A DNA stretch of 64,000 nt from Gallibacterium genomosp. 1 (GCF_000771875.1 NZ_JPXX01000001.1:62001-126000); one strand, 5' to 3'. Shown: positions 38,299-48,984, counted from the stretch's first letter. Program-made: numbers and translations. Notes: generated by a model not told the origin, from the sequence alone.

Positions 38299-38430
38299 AA
38301 CTCAAAAATAAGTAAAAATAATCAAAACTCAAAATTGGCATCAATCCTACCTAAAAACAACACGTATGACCAGTTATTTTTAATAGAAAAGGCTGTTTTT
38401 GTGAAAAGCTTCAAATTTTCTGGCTATTTT

Positions 38431-39276
38431 TTAACGTTTTTCTAACGAACGCAGCCAAGAAATTTCATCTTTCCAGATTTCCGGATGAATGGTTTCCAAG
38501 ATAAGCGGAATATTATCAAAGCGCTGATCAGGCATAATATATTCAAAAACAGCAGTGCCAATTGTGCCTGACTGCAAACTGTCGTGACGATCCACTCGAC
38601 TGCCTAGAGGTGTTTTTGAACCATTTAAATGCATCCCTCGCAAATATTGAAAACCGACAACCTCCGAAAATTGTTGGAACGTCTTTTCACACGCATCTAG
38701 CGTTGATAAATCATATCCCGCAGAAAAAGTATGACAAGTATCCAAGCAAACCCCAACCCGATTTTTATCTTCCACATTTTCAATAATGGTCGCCAAATGT
38801 TCAAAACGCCAGCCTACATTTGAACCTTGACCGGCAGTATTTTCAATTACCGCAACAACATTCGGCACAGTATCAACCGCAATATTAATGGATTCCGCAA
38901 TCCGTTTTAGACAATCCAGTTCATCCATTTGTTGTAAATGACTACCCGGATGAAAATTTAATAATTGCAAGCCGAGCTGATGGCATCGTTGCATTTCATC
39001 AATAAAGGCGGTCCTTGATTTCTCTAATCCTTCTGCTGTCGGATGACCTAAATTAATCAAATAACTATCGTGCGGTAAAATTTGTGCCGCAGAAAAGTGA
39101 TATTTTTCGCACCATTGCTTAAATTTATTGATATTTTCTTGTTTTAATGGCGCAACTTTCCATTGACGCTGATTTTTTGTAAATAACGCAAAAGCATTTG
39201 CACCAATTTCAACCGCGCGTAATACCGCATTTTCAACGCCTCCCGATGCACTGACGTGCGCTCCGATATATTTCAT
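38431..39276 (-). CDS. nfo: Endonuclease IV (AP endonuclease)
   Basis: Nfo is a Zn-dependent apurinic/apyrimidinic endonuclease of base excision repair. The 281-residue TIM-barrel protein begins [18 protein letters not shown]. Metal ligands lie in [34 protein letters not shown] and [19 protein letters not shown] (all family signatures). AGGAG precedes the ATG. It is divergent from the TorD-like gene. Confidence 0.96.
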   Translation of the reverse strand: MKYIGAHVSASGGVENAVLRAVEIGANAFALFTKNQRQWKVAPLKQENINKFKQWCEKYHFSAAQILPHDSYLINLGHPTAEGLEKSRTAFIDEMQRCHQLGLQLLNFHPGSHLQQMDELDCLKRIAESINIAVDTVPNVVAVIENTAGQGSNVGWRFEHLATIIENVEDKNRVGVCLDTCHTFSAGYDLSTLDACEKTFQQFSEVVGFQYLRGMHLNGSKTPLGSRVDRHDSLQSGTIGTAVFEYIMPDQRFDNIPLILETIHPEIWKDEISWLRSLEKR

Positions 39277-39374
39277 TTAAACTCCTAAATTCATTATCTT
39301 TCCGCAGGAATTATAGTAAACTTACGCCCTTTATACAGTTTTAATTCATAATTTCTCTAATAGTTAGGACAAAT

Positions 39375-39926
39375 ATGGACGAACAGGTCGAAATTAATCA
39401 TTTTTCTATTTTATGCCGGTTATTCGGTAATTTTTTTCAACGTCAACCGCAAGATCCGATTCTTGCGCCGGCATTGCAATGGTTACAACAAGGAGGCGTT
39501 AAAACCATTTGGGATTTAGCCGCTGATCCACAAACCGACACGGCACTGACGCAATTAACATCAGGTTGGACACTAGAACAATTAAGCCAAGATTATCAAC
39601 ATTTGCAACAATCTGTCGATTTTAAACTCTCTGCTTACGGTGTTGATGTTGAACAATTTAAAGCATTTCGGCAAGAACGTGCAATGCCTGACGTTGCTGA
39701 CAGTGATCATATTGCATTGCCATTATTGACAGCTGCTTGGATTGAGGATCAAATTGGTTCGCTTGAGGCACAGCAACAACTGTTCCAAACTTTTTTATTA
39801 CCAACTATCGGGCGTTTTCTAGGAAAAATTGAAGCACACGCACACACGGCCTTTTATCGCAGTCTAGCACAATTATGTCGTGACTTATTGGCAGCTATGG
39901 CTGATGAGATTGAGGAAGAAAAATAA
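39375..39926 (+). CDS. TorD/DmsD-family molybdoenzyme chaperone
   Basis: This 183-residue all-helical protein resembles the TorD/DmsD/YcdY group, which bind twin-arginine leaders of molybdoenzymes and help cofactor loading. LPLLTAAWIEDQ, then a FLLPTIGRFLGKIEAHAHTA segment (the family LxPWxxxFxxxxxxxAxxxFY pattern, about residues 142-165), and FYRSLAQL support this. No reductase genes are nearby, so its client is unknown. AGGA precedes the start. It is alone between nfo and brnQ. Confidence 0.78.
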   Translation: MDEQVEINHFSILCRLFGNFFQRQPQDPILAPALQWLQQGGVKTIWDLAADPQTDTALTQLTSGWTLEQLSQDYQHLQQSVDFKLSAYGVDVEQFKAFRQERAMPDVADSDHIALPLLTAAWIEDQIGSLEAQQQLFQTFLLPTIGRFLGKIEAHAHTAFYRSLAQLCRDLLAAMADEIEEEK

Positions 39927-39930
39927 TAAA

Positions 39931-39963
39931 AAAACAGTGTGTAAATCATTTCACACACTGTTA
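39931..39963 (-). terminator. Convergent terminator, strongest for brnQ
   Basis: AACAGTGTGT and ACACACTGTT form a perfect 10-bp stem. On the minus strand it is followed by seven Ts, so it ends brnQ; it may also end the TorD-like gene. Confidence 0.85.
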
Positions 39964-39983
39964 CCTTGCCATATCTATTAAGA

Positions 39984-41291
39984 TTAATTTTGCTGTTGCA
40001 CAGATAATTTGCCAACAATAATTGTCAATAACAACATTAGTAGTACAGGGATTAACCAAGTCAAACCTTCTTGATAAAACGGCAAGTGGCTTAATAATTT
40101 TTCCACCGCTTGTGGCAACAACCCCATATTTTTCAAACTATCACACAAACTAAACACTGTTGTTAATGCGATAGTAGCATTATAACTCCAACTCACTACC
40201 GGCAGTTTTTTCCGCACAATCTGTAACACTACCAACATAATTGCTACCGGATAAATCAACAACAATGCAGGAATCGTTACTCGCAAAAGTGTATCCAGAC
40301 CGGTTTCAGAAATAATAATTGTCGCAATTGTAAACAACACTACAAAAAATGGATAATTTAAACGAGGATGAAAGCGAGAAAAATAATCTGCACAAGCACT
40401 GGTTACACCAACTAACGTTGTTAAATTCGCTAACATCACAATGCCACTCATAATCCACAAACCAGTTGAACCAAATAACTCATTAATATAACGTGAGAAA
40501 ATTTGTCCGCCATTGGTAGAAGTTGATGCCACCATATCTCCAGTTGCACCCAGATAAAATAAACAAAGATATAAACCACTTAGTAAAACTACTGAAGTTA
40601 CTCCAGCAGCTAATGTATAACGAACTATTGTTTTGCTATTGGTAACATTATTTACTGCGAAAGCTCGTGCTACAATTCCACCGAATGCCATTGCTGAAAG
40701 CACATCCATTGTCTGATAACCACCAATCATACCAGTGACTAAAGCAGAGCCTTCAGCATAATTACTGGATGGTGCAATAATTTCGGACAATGGATCAGAC
40801 ACAACACCAATACCGACAACAATCAATAACACCAATAAAATCGGAGCCATAAATTTACCAATCGTTGAAATCATTGTGCTACGACCAAGCATAAAACTCA
40901 TTCCGATAATATTAAACACTAATGCGAATAAAATATGAGAATGCTCACCGTTATAAATATTTAAAGGCTGCCACGCCATTTCATAAGCAACATTAGTCAC
41001 ACGAGGCATTGCAAATGTTGAACCAATGATTAAATAGAGAATTGACCAAAATACAACACCAACCCACGGCGGAAGATCGGTAGATAACGCTTCACCGCGT
41101 CCACGAACTGTTACCACAATCAAAGTAATAAACGGCATAAAAACACCGGTTAAAATAAAACCTAACGCAGCCCACAACCAACTCGAACCGGCATGATAAC
41201 CTTCCATCGGTGGAAAAATAATATTCCCTGCCCCCAAAAAGAGTGAAAAAATCATCATACCTAGAATTAAAATATCTTTTTTAGATAACAT
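39984..41291 (-). CDS. brnQ: Branched-chain amino acid:cation symporter BrnQ (LIVCS family)
   Basis: BrnQ imports leucine, isoleucine and valine with Na+ or H+. The 435-residue protein (E. coli 439) has about 12 membrane segments. LFLGAGNIIFPPMEGYHAGSS near residues 18-38, shown here as LFLGAGNIIFPP and EGYHAGSS, is the family start signature; DVLSAMAFGGIV in the middle is also typical. AGGGA precedes the ATG. No regulatory leader or riboswitch is seen upstream. Confidence 0.94.
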   Translation of the reverse strand: MLSKKDILILGMMIFSLFLGAGNIIFPPMEGYHAGSSWLWAALGFILTGVFMPFITLIVVTVRGRGEALSTDLPPWVGVVFWSILYLIIGSTFAMPRVTNVAYEMAWQPLNIYNGEHSHILFALVFNIIGMSFMLGRSTMISTIGKFMAPILLVLLIVVGIGVVSDPLSEIIAPSSNYAEGSALVTGMIGGYQTMDVLSAMAFGGIVARAFAVNNVTNSKTIVRYTLAAGVTSVVLLSGLYLCLFYLGATGDMVASTSTNGGQIFSRYINELFGSTGLWIMSGIVMLANLTTLVGVTSACADYFSRFHPRLNYPFFVVLFTIATIIISETGLDTLLRVTIPALLLIYPVAIMLVVLQIVRKKLPVVSWSYNATIALTTVFSLCDSLKNMGLLPQAVEKLLSHLPFYQEGLTWLIPVLLMLLLTIIVGKLSVQQQN

Positions 41292-41445
41292 ATACTTTCC
41301 CTTAGGTATTAATTTTAAAGACAGGAAGTTTATACGGATTGGATGGTAAATTGAAGTAAAAAATATGATGTTATGGATTTTTATACTGATAAATTAGATG
41401 GAATCTAATATTTTTAGCAAATTCTACTGGATTTTATAAAAGAAA

Positions 41446-41475
41446 ATACGGTATTACCCTAAAATAATACCGTAT
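41446..41475 (-). terminator. Rho-independent terminator after the acyl-CoA ligase gene
   Basis: ATACGGTATT and AATACCGTAT form a perfect 10-bp stem; the minus strand continues TTTCTTTT. It starts 12 bases beyond the ligase stop codon. Confidence 0.85.
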
Positions 41476-41486
41476 CTATTTGACGA

Positions 41487-43289
41487 TTACTGATACATTT
41501 GTTCAATCAAAGCGTGATAACGTTGTAAAATTACCTTACGTCGTAGTTTTAAGGTCGGTGTAATCTCACCAAGTTCAATTGAGAATGCTTTTGGTAACAA
41601 AGTAAATTTTTTAATTTTCTCAAACCCTTGTAGCTCTTTTTGTAATTCATTAATTCGTTTTTCAAACATTTCAACAATCGCTGCATTTTTAATCAAATCT
41701 AACCGATTTTGATACTGAATATTGAGTTTTTTTGCATACTCTTCCAACGTGTCAAAACAAGGAACCACCAAAGCTGATACATATTTTCTAGCATCGGCAA
41801 TCACAGCAATCTGCTCAATTAATTTATCTTGCAACAATTTGCCCTCCACTGCTTGGGGAGCAATATATTTTCCAGTTGAAGTTTTCATTAAATCTTTTAT
41901 GCGATCGGTCATAAATAAATTGCCCTCAGCATCAACATAACCGGCATCACCTGTTTTTAAAAAACCGTCTTCGGTAAAACATTTCGCAGTTTCTTCCGGA
42001 TTTTTAAAATACCCCTTCATTACACCGCCACCTTTCACCAAAATTTCATTCTCATCACCGATTTTAACTGTTGTTCCTGGCATAATTTTCCCAATTGAAT
42101 TTGATTCAAAGCCAAAATCAGGCCAACAAGAAACGGTTGCTGTCGTTTCTGTCATTCCGTAACCCAATTTAATATTAACGCCAATACAGTGAAAAAATAG
42201 ACCAATTTCAGGTTCTAATTTCGCTCCACCACAAGGCATCATTCGGATATGTCCACCAAGCACTCGTTGCAACTTACTGAATACTAAGCGATCTGCAAAC
42301 TGATATAATGGCTTTAACCAAAACGGCAAAGGTTGTTGTTTTTGTCGATACTTCAAGGCTAATTTGCCAATCCGCAACGCATTATAAAAAATCTGTTGGC
42401 GTAGCCACGGTGCCTGTTTCACTTTATCAAAGACCGTTGCATAAATTTTTTCATAAAAACGTGGCACTGCACACATTAGTGTCGGTTTCACTATAGACAG
42501 CGCTTCTCTTATTTTATGTGGATCATCCAGATAAACATTCACCACACCTTGCGACAACACATAAGCCACCCACGCACGTTCAAAAATATGAGATAACGGT
42601 AAAAAAGATAAAGAAATATCACTACCATCAATTTTCATCAATGTCTGTTGATGAGTGACTAATTGATGTGCCAAATTGTTGTAGTCTAACATCACACCTT
42701 TCGGTTCACCAGTTGTGCCTGAAGTATAAATCAAGGTAAAAAGATCTTTCATTGATTTCTGTGCCAATCTTTGCACTAATTGCTCACGTGATTCATCGCT
42801 AGCAGTTGCAATAAAATCTTGCCAGCTAATCCCCATTTCCACATCACGTAAATCAAGTGGTTGCATGGCAATAATTTTTTCTAATTTTGGGCAATGCGGT
42901 GCAATAGAAAGTGCTACATCATACTCTTTTTGATTCCCAACAAACAGCACTTTCATTTCGGAATGATTAATGATGAATTTCGTTTGAATTTCATTATTGG
43001 TTGCAAAAATCGGCACAGTTACGGCTCTAATCTGCAAAATTGCAATATCTGCGATTGTCCATTGTGGCATATTTTGAGCAAAAATACCGATTTTATCCTG
43101 AACACCTATACCTAATGTCAATAATGCTCGGGAGAGCTGTTCACTTTGCTGGTGAAAACTTTGCCACGAAATATCTTGTAATTTATGTTGATGATCGAAA
43201 TAGCGTAATGCTGTACGTTGAGAAAGTTTTTCACTTTGTTGACGAATTATATCGACAAAATGGGAAAGCGTTTGAGTATAATTTTGCAT
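41487..43289 (-). CDS. Long-chain acyl-CoA ligase (AMP-binding, eukaryote-like FAA/VLACS group)
   Basis: This 600-residue adenylate-forming enzyme activates fatty acids with ATP and Co[18 protein letters not shown] is the P-loop-like A3 motif. [10 protein letters not shown] is the A5 motif, [25 protein letters not shown] spans A7 and A8, and [17 protein letters not shown] holds the late lysine motif. It resembles the Haemophilus HI0002-type ligase more than E. coli FadD. ATG 43289 is chosen over an in-frame TTG eleven codons earlier. A CRP site lies upstream. Confidence 0.88.
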   Translation of the reverse strand: MQNYTQTLSHFVDIIRQQSEKLSQRTALRYFDHQHKLQDISWQSFHQQSEQLSRALLTLGIGVQDKIGIFAQNMPQWTIADIAILQIRAVTVPIFATNNEIQTKFIINHSEMKVLFVGNQKEYDVALSIAPHCPKLEKIIAMQPLDLRDVEMGISWQDFIATASDESREQLVQRLAQKSMKDLFTLIYTSGTTGEPKGVMLDYNNLAHQLVTHQQTLMKIDGSDISLSFLPLSHIFERAWVAYVLSQGVVNVYLDDPHKIREALSIVKPTLMCAVPRFYEKIYATVFDKVKQAPWLRQQIFYNALRIGKLALKYRQKQQPLPFWLKPLYQFADRLVFSKLQRVLGGHIRMMPCGGAKLEPEIGLFFHCIGVNIKLGYGMTETTATVSCWPDFGFESNSIGKIMPGTTVKIGDENEILVKGGGVMKGYFKNPEETAKCFTEDGFLKTGDAGYVDAEGNLFMTDRIKDLMKTSTGKYIAPQAVEGKLLQDKLIEQIAVIADARKYVSALVVPCFDTLEEYAKKLNIQYQNRLDLIKNAAIVEMFEKRINELQKELQGFEKIKKFTLLPKAFSIELGEITPTLKLRRKVILQRYHALIEQMYQ

Positions 43290-43383
43290 TATAAAAATAA
43301 CCTTCTTTATTTCAGCTAACAACTGTTCGCAAATATACTCATTCTATTAAAAAAAATCCAGTGATTTTATCTCTATAAATACA

Positions 43384-43412
43384 ATCGCCCACTGTTTTTA
43401 GCAGTGGGCGAT
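43384..43412 (-). terminator. Hairpin after oppF, lying inside the acyl-CoA ligase promoter region
   Basis: ATCGCCCACTG (43384-43394) and CAGTGGGCGAT (43402-43412) form a perfect 11-bp stem. On the minus strand only a broken T-run (TTGTATTT) follows. It is placed between the CRP site and the probable ligase -10. Confidence 0.7.
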
Positions 43413-43418
43413 ATTTTT

Positions 43419-43434
43419 TGTGATCTAGCTCACA
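43419..43434. promoter_or_regulatory. CRP binding site between oppF and the acyl-CoA ligase gene
   Basis: TGTGA-TCTAGC-TCACA is a perfect CRP consensus site. Its centre (43426.5) lies about 61 bases upstream of a start point inferred from TATAGA (43372-43377, minus strand), the usual class I distance. The site begins 2 bases from the oppF stop codon. Confidence 0.78.
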
Positions 43435-43435
43435 C

Positions 43436-44413
43436 CTATACCTTAAAACAAGCGACTAAATGCTGTTTGTCTCCTAACAATCTTGGTTTAGTTAAGGTAC
43501 ATTCCGTATCTGCTATCGGGCAACGAGTACGGAAAACACAACCTGAAGGCGGATTAATAGGTGAAGGCAAATCACCTTCCAACAACTGAATTTGCTTATC
43601 TTTTTCCAAATCTGGATCAGGAATTGGCACCGCTGACATTAATGCTTTAGTGTATGGATGTTTGGTTTGATGATAAACACGATCATAGGTTCCCAACTCC
43701 ACCGCATTGCCTAAATACATTACTAACACACGATCTGAGATATGCTTTACCACCGCCAAATCGTGAGCAATAAAAATAAGTGATAACCCCATCTCTTTTT
43801 GTAGTGACTTCAACAAATTCACTACTTGTGCCTGAATGGATACATCAAGTGCCGATACCGGCTCATCACAGATGATCAATTTTGGCTCAATAATTAATGC
43901 TCTCGCAATACCAATACGTTGACATTGCCCACCAGAGAATTCGTGTGGATAGCGATTAATTAAATTTGGTAATAATCCCACCTTAAGCATCATTGCTTGT
44001 ACACGGGATTTCACTTCTTCTGCTGATAATTCAGGAAAATAAATTTTTAACGGCTCTGCAATAATATTGCCAATAGTCATTCGAGGATTCAATGATGCTA
44101 ATGGATCTTGGAAAATCATCTGAATATCTTTGCGAGTGGCGTGCCATTCTTTTTCAGATTGACTACTCAGATCTGTTCCTAGCCATAAGATATTACCGCC
44201 AGCGGATTTTACCAAACCGATAATTGCTCTTGCTAATGTCGATTTTCCACAGCCTGATTCCCCTACTACACCTAATGTTTCACCTTCATACAATTTAAAT
44301 GAAACGTGATTAACTGCATGTAATGTCTGTTTTTTCTTAAAAAAGAAACCTTCACTGCTCTGTACTTGGAAATGCACACTCAGATCTCTAACTTCCAACA
44401 ATAAATTACTCAT
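43436..44413 (-). CDS. oppF: Oligopeptide ABC transporter ATP-binding protein OppF
   Basis: OppF is one of the two ATPases of the oligopeptide importer. The 325-residue protein has Walker A GESGCGKSTLARA, signature FSGGQCQRIGIARAL, Walker B IICDEPVSALD and H-loop IFIAHD. The C-terminal oligopeptide-transporter extension with cysteines (CVFRTRCPIADTEC) is present. The start overlaps the oppD stop codon as TAATG. Confidence 0.95.
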   Translation of the reverse strand: MSNLLLEVRDLSVHFQVQSSEGFFFKKKQTLHAVNHVSFKLYEGETLGVVGESGCGKSTLARAIIGLVKSAGGNILWLGTDLSSQSEKEWHATRKDIQMIFQDPLASLNPRMTIGNIIAEPLKIYFPELSAEEVKSRVQAMMLKVGLLPNLINRYPHEFSGGQCQRIGIARALIIEPKLIICDEPVSALDVSIQAQVVNLLKSLQKEMGLSLIFIAHDLAVVKHISDRVLVMYLGNAVELGTYDRVYHQTKHPYTKALMSAVPIPDPDLEKDKQIQLLEGDLPSPINPPSGCVFRTRCPIADTECTLTKPRLLGDKQHLVACFKV

Positions 44414-45408
44414 TATGCTTTTCCTCTTAATATCATTTCCTGAGCATTAACAAAACAGGCACGCAAACGATTATTACCAAACGCTGTCAATTGTGGAGTG
44501 TTGCTACATTGTTCACTAGCAAATTGACAGCGTGGAGAAAATGGACAACCAGTTGGCAGATGTAATAAATTCGGAGGATTTCCCGGAATAGTAGTTAACT
44601 GCTCTTCTTCAGTATCCAAGCGTGGCACAGCATTAATAAGCCCGATAGAATAAGGATGTGTCGGCTGATAAAAAATCTCTTTTGCTGTACCATATTCCAT
44701 TGTTCTACCAGCATACATTACTAATACTTGATCGCAACTCCCTGCTACTACGCCTAAATCGTGAGTAATCATAATAATTGCGGTATTAAACTCTCGTTTT
44801 AAATCATTCAATAAAGTCATAATCTGTGCTTGAACAGTCACATCGAGTGCTGTCGTCGGTTCATCCGCAATCAATAATTTCGGACGGCATAACAATGCCA
44901 TCGCAATCATAACACGCTGACGCATCCCACCAGAAAATTCGTGTGGATACATATTCATACGTTTTCTAGCTTCTGGCATTTTCACCGCATCCAGCATCTT
45001 CACTGACTCATCAAATGCTTGTTTACGATCATATCCTTTATGCAAAATCAGTACTTCCATTAACTGTTCACCTATTTTCATATAAGGATTTAATGAAGTC
45101 ATTGGATCTTGAAAGATCATTGCAATTTGTTCTGCACGCAAACGATTTAATTGCGACTCAGACAATCCTAAAATCTCTTCACCATTAAATCGCGCAGAAC
45201 CAGCAGTATAACCGTTATCCGCTAATAATCCCATCAAAGCAAATGCCGTTTGCGACTTGCCTGAGCCTGACTCACCAACAATACCCAAGGTTTCACCGGC
45301 ATTTAAAGTAAAAGTTAAATTATTCACTGCGGTAACATCGCCATCCGGCGTTTTAAATGTTACACGCAAATCTTGAACATCAAGGAGAGGTTGTTTTTCA
45401 ATTGTCAT
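44413..45408 (-). CDS. oppD: Oligopeptide ABC transporter ATP-binding protein OppD
   Basis: OppD is the second ATPase of the importer and pairs with OppF. The 331-residue protein has Walker [14 protein letters not shown], signature [15 protein letters not shown], Walker [12 protein letters not shown] and H-loop MITHD. The C-terminal cysteine-rich tail [14 protein letters not shown] is typical and may carry an Fe-S cluster in this subfamily. It lies between oppC (12 bases) and oppF (overlap). Confidence 0.95.
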   Translation of the reverse strand: MTIEKQPLLDVQDLRVTFKTPDGDVTAVNNLTFTLNAGETLGIVGESGSGKSQTAFALMGLLADNGYTAGSARFNGEEILGLSESQLNRLRAEQIAMIFQDPMTSLNPYMKIGEQLMEVLILHKGYDRKQAFDESVKMLDAVKMPEARKRMNMYPHEFSGGMRQRVMIAMALLCRPKLLIADEPTTALDVTVQAQIMTLLNDLKREFNTAIIMITHDLGVVAGSCDQVLVMYAGRTMEYGTAKEIFYQPTHPYSIGLINAVPRLDTEEEQLTTIPGNPPNLLHLPTGCPFSPRCQFASEQCSNTPQLTAFGNNRLRACFVNAQEMILRGKA

Positions 45409-45420
45409 ATTTTTCTCGCC

Positions 45421-46332
45421 TTATCGATCTTTCGGATCAAGCGCATCACGCAAGCCATCACCAATAAAATTAAAACAAAACAGCGTAATTACTAAAAAAA
45501 TGGCTGGGAAAATTAATAACCAAGGCGCTGCCTCCATTGATTTAGAACCATCATTTAACAATGCCCCCCAACTACTCAACGGCTCTTGTGTTCCCAATCC
45601 TAAGAAACTTAAGAACGATTCGAATAAAATCATTCCCGGCACCAATAAAGAAGCATAAACTACAACAACGCCCAAAACATTTGGCACAATATGTCGCCAC
45701 ACAATCTGCCGAGAAGACACACCGCAAACAATAGCTGCTTCAATAAATTCTTTACGTTTCAAACTAAGCGTCTGACCGCGCACAATACGAGCCATATCAA
45801 GCCAAGATACCATCCCAATGGCCACGAAGATCAATAAAATATTCTGACCAAAAAAGGTGACTAACAAAATCACAAAGAACATAAACGGAAATGAATAAAG
45901 AATCTCCAAAATACGCATCAACACCGCATCGGTTTTACCACCAATATAACCGGCAGTTGCGCCGTAAAGCGTGCCAACTAACACAGCAATAAACGCACCG
46001 GCGATCCCGACCAATAAAGAAATACGTCCACCAATAGCCAAACGTACCAGTAGATCACGACCAGAAGAGTCTGTACCAAAATAGTGCATAGATTCAAAAT
46101 CCGGCGGATTTGTCATCATTGCCCAATCCGTATCTTCATAACTGAATGGCATCAACATTGGGGCAAAAATCACAAATAGCATAATGAAGAATAGAATGAT
46201 TAGACTCGCTACTGCGGCTTTATTACGAAAAAAGCGGCGACGTGCGTCTTGCCACAAACTACGACCATCGACTGTTTCCAACTGTTCGCCTAACTTTTCC
46301 ATTAACGCTTGGTTTTCTTTTGTTTTTAACAT
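45421..46332 (-). CDS. oppC: Oligopeptide ABC transporter permease OppC
   Basis: OppC is one of two membrane permeases of the importer. From ATG 46332 it has 303 residues (E. coli 302). It starts with a cytosolic N-terminal stretch and six membrane segments; the EAA loop is EAAIVCGVSSRQIVWRHIVPN. FGTDSSGRDLLVRL is the conserved periplasmic motif. GGAG nine bases upstream decides ATG 46332 against a longer open frame that would overlap oppB. Confidence 0.94.
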   Translation of the reverse strand: MLKTKENQALMEKLGEQLETVDGRSLWQDARRRFFRNKAAVASLIILFFIMLFVIFAPMLMPFSYEDTDWAMMTNPPDFESMHYFGTDSSGRDLLVRLAIGGRISLLVGIAGAFIAVLVGTLYGATAGYIGGKTDAVLMRILEILYSFPFMFFVILLVTFFGQNILLIFVAIGMVSWLDMARIVRGQTLSLKRKEFIEAAIVCGVSSRQIVWRHIVPNVLGVVVVYASLLVPGMILFESFLSFLGLGTQEPLSSWGALLNDGSKSMEAAPWLLIFPAIFLVITLFCFNFIGDGLRDALDPKDR

Positions 46333-46345
46333 TTTTACAACTCCA

Positions 46346-47266
46346 TTAATAGCGAATTTTCGGATCAATCACAGCATATAAAATATCCACAATCGCATTA
46401 AAAACAATAGTCAATGTACCAACTAAAATCGTTAAACTTAATACCAACGAATAATCACGATTTAATGCGCCATTTACAAAAAGCTGCCCGATTCCCGGCA
46501 ATACAAAAATACTTTCAATCACCATAGAACCAGTAATAATACCGACAAATGCTGGCCCCATATAAGAAATCACTGGTAATAACGCCGGACGCAATGCGTG
46601 TTTCAATACAATACGACTCATTGGCAAACCTTTTGCTTTTGCAGTACGAATAAAATTTGAATGCAATACTTCAATCATTGAACTACGCATAATACGTGCA
46701 ATACTGGCAATATAAGACAAAGATAGCGCTACCATCGGCATCAACATATAAATAAATTGCCCATTATTCCAACCACCGGATGGAAGCAGTTTTAAGGTAA
46801 TTGAGAAAATTAGCACTAATAACGGTGCGACAACAAAACTCGGCACAACTACCCCTGTCATCGCAAATGTCATTATCAAATAATCCAGCCACTTATTCTG
46901 CTTCAATGCTGCGATCACTCCAGCAGAAATACCAAATACTAAAGCTAAAATAAAAGCAGAAAAACCTAATTTGAGTGAAACAGGAAACGCCTGTGCTACT
47001 AATTGATTCACAGTATAATCTTTATATTTAAATGACGGTCCAAAATCACCGTGAGCCAAATTTTTTAAATAAAGACCATATTGCACCATTAACGGTTCAT
47101 TGAGATGATATTTTGCTTCAATATTTGCGATAACTTCCGGCGGATAATTTTTTTCACTGGAAAAAGGGCTGCCAGGGGCAAGACGCATCATAAAGAAAGA
47201 AACAGTAATAAGGACAAACAGCGTAGGAATCGCCTCTAAAATTCGGCGAAAAATTAATTTAAGCAT
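46346..47266 (-). CDS. oppB: Oligopeptide ABC transporter permease OppB
   Basis: OppB is the other permease (306 residues from ATG 47266; same as E. coli). MLKLIFRRILEAIPTLFVLI is the first helix, split from FFMMRLAPGSPF, the family motif. The EAA loop is RTAKAKGLPMSRIVLKHALR. The open frame extends 24 codons upstream but GGGA before 47266 and the family start decide. An RNA hairpin separates it from oppA. Confidence 0.94.
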   Translation of the reverse strand: MLKLIFRRILEAIPTLFVLITVSFFMMRLAPGSPFSSEKNYPPEVIANIEAKYHLNEPLMVQYGLYLKNLAHGDFGPSFKYKDYTVNQLVAQAFPVSLKLGFSAFILALVFGISAGVIAALKQNKWLDYLIMTFAMTGVVVPSFVVAPLLVLIFSITLKLLPSGGWNNGQFIYMLMPMVALSLSYIASIARIMRSSMIEVLHSNFIRTAKAKGLPMSRIVLKHALRPALLPVISYMGPAFVGIITGSMVIESIFVLPGIGQLFVNGALNRDYSLVLSLTILVGTLTIVFNAIVDILYAVIDPKIRY

Positions 47267-47309
47267 ACACAAATCCCACAATAAAATGGCGAAAAGCCAA
47301 CTACAAAAT

Positions 47310-47335
47310 CCCGTTCCATCGATAAATGGAACGGG
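47310..47335 (-). terminator. Intercistronic hairpin between oppA and oppB
   Basis: CCCGTTCCAT (47310-47319) and ATGGAACGGG (47326-47335) form a perfect 10-bp stem with a 6-base loop, followed on the minus strand by ATTTTG. It probably gives partial termination or protects the oppA message, so that the binding protein is made in excess. Confidence 0.75.
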
Positions 47336-47346
47336 CAATATAAAAA

Positions 47347-48984
47347 TTAATGTTTAATAATATAAACGTCTTTCAAATAGTAATTTTGCCCTGGATGTGC
47401 ATCAGCAAAGCCTTTCACCCAAGGTTTGATTAAGCGTGGTTGGACGTAATGATAAACTGGCACCATTGCAGTATCTGCATCTAATTGCGCTTCTGCTTTG
47501 GCATATACATCTGCTCGTTCTTCATCAGTTTGTGTTTTAAAAGCAGAAACGATCAAATCATCATACGCCTTGCTTTTATAGAAAGCTGTATTATTTGCAC
47601 TGTTTGAAAGATAATAATTCAAGAATGTACTTGCTTCATTATAATCCGCACACCAACCTGCTCTTGCCATTTGGTAATTACCCTGATGACGTGAATCAAG
47701 ATATGTTTTCCATTCCTGATTTTCTAAATTGATATTTACGATACCTTGCAAATTCTTCTTCCAGATAGATTGTGCCGCAATGGCTAATTTTTTGTGATTA
47801 TCAGAAGTGTTGTAAAGCAAATTGAAAGTCAATGGATGAGATTTGTCGTAACCTGCTTCTTTAAGTAATTTGATTGCCTCTTGATTACGTTTATTTTGAT
47901 CCCAGCTCGCCCATTCTGGATTTTTCATTTTTTCTGCCCCATTAATAAATGGCGGCGTAAAAATATATGCTGGAGTTTGCCCCTGCTGTAAAATTTTATC
48001 AGTAATAATATTTCTATCTAACGCCAACGATAATGCTCTACGAACTTTATCATTATCAAACGGTGCTTTTGCAGTATTGACTTCATAAAGATAAGTACAA
48101 AGTAATGGTGAAATATGTAATTCATCCGGCAACTCTTTCTTTAATTTAGCAAATAATTCAATTGGAATTTCTTTACCGGTCATATCTTCATCACCTGCAC
48201 GATAACGAGAAATATCTGTTGCAGATGATTCAATTGGTAATAACGTTATTTTTGTCAAAACAGTATTTGCATTATCCCAATAATGTGGATTACGCTCTAG
48301 CACTGCTTTTTCATTAACCACTTGTGATTTCAAAACAAAAGCACCGTTGCCTACTAAATTTTCTGGCGCTGTCCATTTTTCTCCAAATTTTTCCACTACT
48401 TTCGGATTCACAGGTGACAATACATAATGTTCAACCAATTTATCTACATAAGGAACGGATTCTGTTAAATGCAACACTAACGTATGATCATCTTTCGCTT
48501 CTACTCCTAGATCAGTTAACGGAGCCTTACCTGCAATCACTTTTTCCGCATTTGCCAATTTTAAGAAATCCAAATAACTGGAATATGGTGATGCAGTTTT
48601 AGGATCAGCCAAACGTTGCCACGCATAAACAAAATCACCGGCTACGACCGGATCACCATTAGACCATTTTGCTTCCGGACGAAGATGAAATGTCCATGTT
48701 TTAAAATCTGCACTATGTTCCCAAGAAGTAGCTACTCCAGGAATAATATGACCTTTTGCATCAGAAGTAACCAAGGTTTCATAAAGTTGACGTGAATAAT
48801 TCCCTTCAACATCACCTTCCATTTTCTGTGGATCTAACGTTGCCGGATTAGCACTAATATTCCAAACCAATTCTTGTTTATCTGCCAGTTGAGTACCTGC
48901 TGGCACATTTGCCGCTATTACACTTGTTGTTACACCAAATCCAAGTGCTACCATCAGTAATGATTTTTTAAATGAATTCTGCAT
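47347..48984 (-). CDS. oppA: Periplasmic oligopeptide-binding protein OppA
   Basis: OppA captures peptides in the periplasm for the OppBCDF importer; in Haemophilus, paralogues of this family also carry haem or glutathione. The 545-residue protein has a signal peptide (cleavage near SVIA-A, residue 24) and the SBP family 5 fold. Signature sequence WSNGDPVVAGDFVYAWQRL and SPYSSYLDF are typical. GGAG precedes the ATG. It is the first gene of oppABCDF. Confidence 0.94.
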   Translation of the reverse strand: MQNSFKKSLLMVALGFGVTTSVIAANVPAGTQLADKQELVWNISANPATLDPQKMEGDVEGNYSRQLYETLVTSDAKGHIIPGVATSWEHSADFKTWTFHLRPEAKWSNGDPVVAGDFVYAWQRLADPKTASPYSSYLDFLKLANAEKVIAGKAPLTDLGVEAKDDHTLVLHLTESVPYVDKLVEHYVLSPVNPKVVEKFGEKWTAPENLVGNGAFVLKSQVVNEKAVLERNPHYWDNANTVLTKITLLPIESSATDISRYRAGDEDMTGKEIPIELFAKLKKELPDELHISPLLCTYLYEVNTAKAPFDNDKVRRALSLALDRNIITDKILQQGQTPAYIFTPPFINGAEKMKNPEWASWDQNKRNQEAIKLLKEAGYDKSHPLTFNLLYNTSDNHKKLAIAAQSIWKKNLQGIVNINLENQEWKTYLDSRHQGNYQMARAGWCADYNEASTFLNYYLSNSANNTAFYKSKAYDDLIVSAFKTQTDEERADVYAKAEAQLDADTAMVPVYHYVQPRLIKPWVKGFADAHPGQNYYLKDVYIIKH

